DNA of 64,000 bases, from assembly GCF_000336555.1 (NCBI RefSeq), contig NZ_KB375281.1, forward strand, positions 1,723,578-1,787,577, in the 5' to 3' direction. Every line of letters starts with the position of its first letter. The stretch's first letter is position 1. The DNA comes from Afipia clevelandensis ATCC 49720. GTDB lineage: Bacteria > Pseudomonadota > Alphaproteobacteria > Rhizobiales > Xanthobacteraceae. Below, piece after piece: positions 59,889 to 64,000 of the stretch. A program made the position numbers and the translations under genes. Under the pieces are notes generated by a model that did no database searches, was not told the DNA's origin, and saw only the letters and a program-made list of their open reading frames with translations.

Positions 59889-61091
59889 TTATCGTATGGG
59901 GACGATCAGCGCAGAAGCAGCATTGAACCGCTTTACAAAGCCGCTCCCAACCAAATGAATTTGGTCCGCCATATAGTCAGCGGCGACCAACGAAGAACCC
60001 CACTCGTAATATAGTCCGCCCGGTTCATTTTTCAGCGCCGCCTTTATCATTGCGTTGCGCGCTGCTGCCTCGGCATTCATGACCGAAGCGCCGCCATAGT
60101 TCGGGTATCCCGGACCGACCGGCAAAATGCCCTCGACATAGACAGTGATGCCCGCTGCCACAAACTTGCGGACAATGCCGAGAATGTTATCGACCGTCTG
60201 CTGGCGAGTAAGGCCTAGCGGATAGTCGTTCACGCCCGTAAGAACGAACGCCATCTTTGGCTTGAGCGCAACGATTGCATCCGTGCGTGCGTGCAATCCC
60301 GCGCTTGTCTCACTAGGCACGCCAGCGTTGAATGTTGGCGAAAACGAGTAGATTGAGGCCGATGAGTTCGGCGGCTGATCCATGTACCAAGTGATGGAGT
60401 CGCCAGCGAAAGCAATGCCTGAATTTCCTATCGGCGGAGGCGGCGGAGGTGGAGCGGAGCCGTCAGTCGTCGCCCAAGACACGCAACCGGCTGGCATCGT
60501 AACCGCCAGATCAGCCGACTTTGTGCGGAGCTTCATTCCATCGCCGGGGCTGTACGAAGAAACAGCCGGATAAAGCGGCGTTGTTACAGTAAAGGAAAAG
60601 TCAGCGCCTGTGCCTGCAGTAACGTCAGCACCGGCGGTGCGGAAAACATCATTGCGCTTGATCCATCCTTTTTTCAGATCAAAGCGGATGATGAATGCGT
60701 ATCTCGTGCCAACGACCTGCGCAGGACTTGAGTCCGCCCCTATTTTTGAAAATCCGCCTGCAACTGGCGAAACATTGAGATTCCAAACGCCAAGTGAGTT
60801 TGCGGAGGTCCCGAGGTAGCTTGCCAGAGAAAATGTTGCGTCACCGATTCCGAAGCGGCTTGATCCAGCAACTGACGTAATCTCTATCTCGAATGCTCTG
60901 CAACCATCAGAACGACCGATATTTGCACGGGCGGAGCCAAATCCGCCAGTTGTGCCAGTGACAGTCAGGCCATCTGAACTGATCGTGACGTTCGAGGCAT
61001 GATCTCCCCACGACACATTGTCCTCTGCGCCAGCCATGCTAGGCAACAACGCGATAAATAGCGCAACCAATATGACGCGACAGCAAGGCAT
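59889..61091 (-). CDS. Prophage SGNH/GDSL hydrolase with N-terminal SPRY-like domain
   Basis: 400 residues. Signal peptide (VILVALFIALLPSMAGAE). Residues 25-205 form a beta domain of SPRY/lectin look (CRAFEIEITSVAGSSRFGIGDAT, YAFIIRFDLKKGWIKRND). A proline run joins it to an SGNH hydrolase (GDSIT with the serine, GVNDYPLG, and a C-terminal DQIH with the Asp/His pair). Possibly removes acyl groups from host surface polysaccharide; the signal peptide is odd for a tail protein. Confidence 0.85.
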   Translation of the reverse strand: MPCCRVILVALFIALLPSMAGAEDNVSWGDHASNVTISSDGLTVTGTTGGFGSARANIGRSDGCRAFEIEITSVAGSSRFGIGDATFSLASYLGTSANSLGVWNLNVSPVAGGFSKIGADSSPAQVVGTRYAFIIRFDLKKGWIKRNDVFRTAGADVTAGTGADFSFTVTTPLYPAVSSYSPGDGMKLRTKSADLAVTMPAGCVSWATTDGSAPPPPPPPIGNSGIAFAGDSITWYMDQPPNSSASIYSFSPTFNAGVPSETSAGLHARTDAIVALKPKMAFVLTGVNDYPLGLTRQQTVDNILGIVRKFVAAGITVYVEGILPVGPGYPNYGGASVMNAEAAARNAMIKAALKNEPGGLYYEWGSSLVAADYMADQIHLVGSGFVKRFNAASALIVPIR

Positions 61092-61130
61092 GAAATCCTT
61101 TTATCAGTGAGGAGGCAGCAGTTGCAAACC

Positions 61131-61820
61131 TCATGGATAGACGTATCGAATGATAACGACGCCCGTGCCGCCAGCAGCACCAGCGATGGACGAGAATTGT
61201 CCGCCGCCGCCGCCGCCGCCGCGATTGGCCGTGCCAGCGGTAGGGTTCGCGCCAGATGTGGTGCCGCCTGCGCCAGCGCCATTGTTTCCACCGCCGCCAC
61301 TGCCATTGCTGTAGATGACCGACGATCCCGATATGGAAGACGCCGTTCCGTTTGAGCCGGCGGAACCACTTGACGGGTTCGATAGTCCTCCGTTGCCGCC
61401 TGCGCCGGAGCCAGTGCCAGCAGAGGCTGCGCCAGTGCCTGCGCTACCGTTACCTCCGAGGCCACCAGTCGCAGATGCAACAGTAGCAATCGACGACGTT
61501 CCGCCAGTGTTGCCGTTTCCTGTGGTGGTGGAAGCCGTGCCTCCAGCGCCAACGGTTACTGCGTATGATCCGCTTGACGACGAGAAGGTGCCGGACGCCT
61601 GCACGCCGCCGGAGCCGCCGCCGCCAGCATTGCCACCGCCAGAGCCGCCACCGCCGACGATGAGATATTCGCAAGTCGCTGTGCCGCCCGGCACAAACGT
61701 ATCGTTCGTCGTAAACGTATGGATGCGATAACCGCCGGAGGTTGTTATCGTGCCGCCCGTGCTGGCCCCCATGGGGTTGGAGGCGGAAATTCCGAGCAGG
61801 GTAGAAATGACGGCGGTCAT
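61131..61820 (-). CDS. Glycine-rich tail-fibre-type protein
   Basis: 229 residues. A short beta-rich head (TITTSGGYRIHTFTTNDTFVPGGTATCEYLIVGGGG) leads into glycine/serine/alanine repeats, closing with GGTGVVIIRYVYP. The glycine-rich domain is common on phage receptor-binding tips. Starts exactly at the stop of the previous tail gene (1-base overlap). Confidence 0.8.
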   Translation of the reverse strand: MTAVISTLLGISASNPMGASTGGTITTSGGYRIHTFTTNDTFVPGGTATCEYLIVGGGGSGGGNAGGGGSGGVQASGTFSSSSGSYAVTVGAGGTASTTTGNGNTGGTSSIATVASATGGLGGNGSAGTGAASAGTGSGAGGNGGLSNPSSGSAGSNGTASSISGSSVIYSNGSGGGGNNGAGAGGTTSGANPTAGTANRGGGGGGGQFSSIAGAAGGTGVVIIRYVYP

Positions 61821-63160
61821 TAAGTTAAGCCCGTGCCGGAAATCATCCAGCGCGTGGATGTCATCTTAACGGCTGTCGCCATCCCATTGGCGGCGAGCGT
61901 TCTGCTGCCCGTTGTGCCAGCGCCAGCAAGGACGAGGGTATCGCTCGTGATTGCAATTGTGATTGCGCCGCCGCTCGTGTCGTTTATGAAAACAACTGTC
62001 GTCCCTATGGGGAACGCAACGGATGCGTTAGCTGGGATTGTCCAAACTCGCGCCGTCGTATCGGCGGACGGATGGTAAATATGCTTTTGTGCATCAGCGG
62101 CGACAAGGGTGTAAGCCGCGCTCTGCGAGTTCTGCGGGATATTGCTGAACAGTTGCGCGTCTGCGGCCTGATAATCTGTGCCAGCAGAGGCGCTTGAAAA
62201 CCCGCCCGATCCGTTGCCCTTCAAGATGGATGTGCCGGACGTTGCTGGCGCGTAGTCCGTGCCAGATGACGCCGCGCTGAGAATGCCAGAGGTCAGCTTG
62301 GCAAGGCCACTGCCAGTCGCGCGCTTGCCGGTCTTGCCGCCTGTGCCACTGAACAGAACAATCTCGCCATCAACGGACGAGGACGTGTTGCTCGAAAAAT
62401 CGCCAGTGCCAGCGCCGTCAGCGCCCTTATTCCCCGTGCGATACGGAATGAGATAAACGGGGTCGCTTGCCGAGAATGATCCAGAACCCGAGACATAGGT
62501 AACTGCGATCTGGAGCCACGTTGTGTTGTCGGTTACAGAGGTGATCGAGTAAAGTCCAAGGACCGCGCCGCTCCCCTCTTTGCGAACCTCAACATAGCCT
62601 TTCACTGTGTTGGTGCTGTCATCCCACGTCGCGATGAAATCCGAAACATCGACGCCGCCAGCCTCTGTGGCATTCACTGCTATTGCGGTCACCGATGCCA
62701 ACGAAGCGTTGTTGAGGCGGATGCCGCCACTCGCTGGCGCGGCCATGCTTGTCGATGTCTCGAATGCGAAGCGCATCCCGGCATCCGCACCGCGAGGGAT
62801 GGAGAAATCAAGGACGGCGGCACTTGATGTGCCAGAGTTGGATGCTGACGCGGACGTTCCGGCGTTGCCGGTCGATGTGGACCCAGCCGTGATAGTTGCG
62901 GCTGCGCCATCGTCCCCCGGAGGTCCGGCAGGAAGATTATCAATCAGCGCCTGAACGGACAGGCGATAGTAAGAGTCAGCAGTAGGATCATATGTCCAAA
63001 GCTGACGACCTGACGCATCAGGAATCGAAGTCTCAAGCGAGAGATAGGACCAATCCGGCTCAACAGTCCAGATGCCATTGCTCTTTGAAACCGCGAGACC
63101 TCCGGTCGCGGTGACCGTGGCTGGAAAGTTGACCTTGGAGCGGAGCTTTAACGCGGTCAT
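61820..63160 (-). CDS. Tail fibre protein
   Basis: 446 residues. N-terminal baseplate-attachment-like part, a short collagen-like PAGPPGDDGAAA at about residue 78, repeated G/S/T/A-rich triple-strand segments (ILKGNGSGGFSSASAGTDYQ) and a C-terminal beta domain. Typical side or central fibre. Overlaps the upstream gene by 4 bases. Confidence 0.83.
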   Translation of the reverse strand: MTALKLRSKVNFPATVTATGGLAVSKSNGIWTVEPDWSYLSLETSIPDASGRQLWTYDPTADSYYRLSVQALIDNLPAGPPGDDGAAATITAGSTSTGNAGTSASASNSGTSSAAVLDFSIPRGADAGMRFAFETSTSMAAPASGGIRLNNASLASVTAIAVNATEAGGVDVSDFIATWDDSTNTVKGYVEVRKEGSGAVLGLYSITSVTDNTTWLQIAVTYVSGSGSFSASDPVYLIPYRTGNKGADGAGTGDFSSNTSSSVDGEIVLFSGTGGKTGKRATGSGLAKLTSGILSAASSGTDYAPATSGTSILKGNGSGGFSSASAGTDYQAADAQLFSNIPQNSQSAAYTLVAADAQKHIYHPSADTTARVWTIPANASVAFPIGTTVVFINDTSGGAITIAITSDTLVLAGAGTTGSRTLAANGMATAVKMTSTRWMISGTGLT

Positions 63161-63498
63161 CGCGAAACCCTCCCGTCAAGAACAGGAAGCGCCCCGATAA
63201 TGAATGATCGCGTCTCACCAGCGTTCTCAATCGTTGCGCCGACATCGTATTGACCGGCGCACAGGTTCGCCATCTCGCTGCGCGGGATCGCCACGCGAAA
63301 AGTGGTGTCTTCAACCAATGTGATTTTCCCGTTGTCTGTCGTGGCGGTGATAAGCGGCCTGCAACCTGGTTCTGAAATGTCGAACTCTATGGTCGCTGCG
63401 GTCAGGTCGATTGGATCGCCAGTATCCTCATCGACAAGCTGATAGATCGCCTCGAAGTCTTCGCGATTTGATGTTGCCGGGAGTGAGCCTTGATACAT
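63157..63498 (-). CDS. Prophage baseplate/tail-associated protein
   Basis: 113 residues. Beta-rich (DFEAIYQLVDEDTGDPIDLTAATIEFDISEP, AGQYDVGATIENAGETRSFIIGALPVLDGRV), resembling BppU-N-like modules that join fibres to the baseplate. Exact family uncertain. Confidence 0.68.
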   Translation of the reverse strand: MYQGSLPATSNREDFEAIYQLVDEDTGDPIDLTAATIEFDISEPGCRPLITATTDNGKITLVEDTTFRVAIPRSEMANLCAGQYDVGATIENAGETRSFIIGALPVLDGRVSR

Positions 63499-63508
63499 GG
63501 TCAGGCCC

Positions 63509-64000
63509 TCACAGCTTCAGGAAGAACGTGCCAAGCACGGTCTTTTGAACGTTGTTGTGAGCTGTGCCGGAGCCAAGCGCTCCACCAGTAAACGTCGCCG
63601 TCAAGGACGCGATGCTGGCTGTTGCGGTAATCTGCAGATTGTTTTGCAGGCCGGTGCCAGAGCCGCTACCGACTGACACCGAAGCGGTACCACCAAATAC
63701 GGGCGTGCCACCGCTAATCGTGATCGGTATCGACCCGCCCATCGCCACCGTTCCGGTCGGCGCATCAGCCGGAAGTTCTGCTTTGATAATTTGGTGCGTG
63801 GCCTCACCTAGCACCGCCCCAGCAGTTACCGTGTCCCCTGAAACAACGGGCACGTTGGCCCAGCGCGAGGCTGCGCTGTTGCCCATGTCATCGAGGCCGC
63901 CCGGCACATAGCCGCGCCAGTCGAGAAGCGTAATCGTCTTGTTCGCAGCGAAGTCAGCCGAAGCATTTGCGCCGCGCCCCGTGGAGACAGGGCAAATCGT
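63509..64000 (-). CDS. Prophage tail fibre/collar-type protein, C-terminal part
   Basis: The frame is open to the window edge, so the N-terminus lies outside; 163 residues seen. DFAANKTITLLDWRGYVPGGLDDMG is the tail-collar-like hallmark, followed by a glycine/threonine-rich beta end (GGSIPITISGGTPVFGGTASVSVGSGSGTG). Partial. Confidence 0.83.
   Translation of the reverse strand, partial: TICPVSTGRGANASADFAANKTITLLDWRGYVPGGLDDMGNSAASRWANVPVVSGDTVTAGAVLGEATHQIIKAELPADAPTGTVAMGGSIPITISGGTPVFGGTASVSVGSGSGTGLQNNLQITATASIASLTATFTGGALGSGTAHNNVQKTVLGTFFLKL

Overview
This window looks like the chromosome of a GC-rich alphaproteobacterium of the Bradyrhizobium / Rhodopseudomonas / Afipia group (Nitrobacteraceae). 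The support is the SOS-box type (GTTC-N7-GTTC) upstream of recA, the cckA-flhB neighbourhood, the MotE and DUF6468 companions of fliM/fliL, several PilZ proteins, class I fumarase, and several families of palindromic repeats between genes. This placement rests on recognised proteins and layout, not on a database search.

Layout. (1) 1-2349: the 3' end of gcvP and recA with its SOS box. (2) 2365-5504: a complete 3.14-kb IS1-like element with 17-bp inverted ends, an 8-bp target duplication and five cargo genes, inserted 8 bp beyond the recA SOS box. (3) 5.5-35 kb: a mixed housekeeping and accessory stretch on both strands. It holds PilZ proteins, a GNAT-cupin pair, hicAB, AraC/MFS, a DsbA-like protein, an XRE regulator with a palindromic operator candidate, a SET-domain methyltransferase with a histone-H1-like tail, a cluster of related membrane proteins, a carotenoid oxygenase with its TetR, a SAM methyltransferase between a fumarase remnant and intact fumarase, DUF2254, a GIY-YIG nuclease between inverted REP-like repeats, and a structured noncoding block with its own promoter and terminator. 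(4) 35-39 kb: a Tim44-like protein and the cell-cycle kinase CckA. (5) 39.2-55.7 kb: a flagellar cluster. flgB-flgC-fliE-fliQ-fliR-flhB run leftward, fliO-fliP rightward, fliL-fliM-DUF6468-motE-TPR protein leftward, and flgF-flgG-flgA-flgH rightward from a sigma54-like promoter. (6) 55.8-64 kb: one end of a prophage. Small early genes follow an SOS-box match. A leftward late block then carries tail fibres, an SGNH hydrolase, two holin-like membrane proteins, a SAR lysozyme, nested spanins, an XhlA-like protein and an exonuclease.

How parts work together. The flagellar genes encode the export gate (FliO, P, Q, R, FlhB), rod (FlgB, C, F, G, FliE), L-ring and P-ring factors (FlgH, FlgA), switch (FliM), the stator-associated FliL and a probable stator chaperone (MotE). 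CckA would link cell cycle to flagellar expression, as in other alphaproteobacteria. recA and the prophage early region both carry GTTC-N7-GTTC, so prophage induction may be tied directly to LexA.

Most unusual signals: the cargo-bearing IS next to recA, the compact sRNA-like unit at 29935-30100 followed by further RNA-like stems, paired long hairpins at both ends of the fliE-flhB block, the fumarase C-terminal remnant beside the methyltransferase gene, and the SET protein with a lysine/alanine-rich tail next to another very basic small protein. No tRNA, rRNA or CRISPR array was seen.
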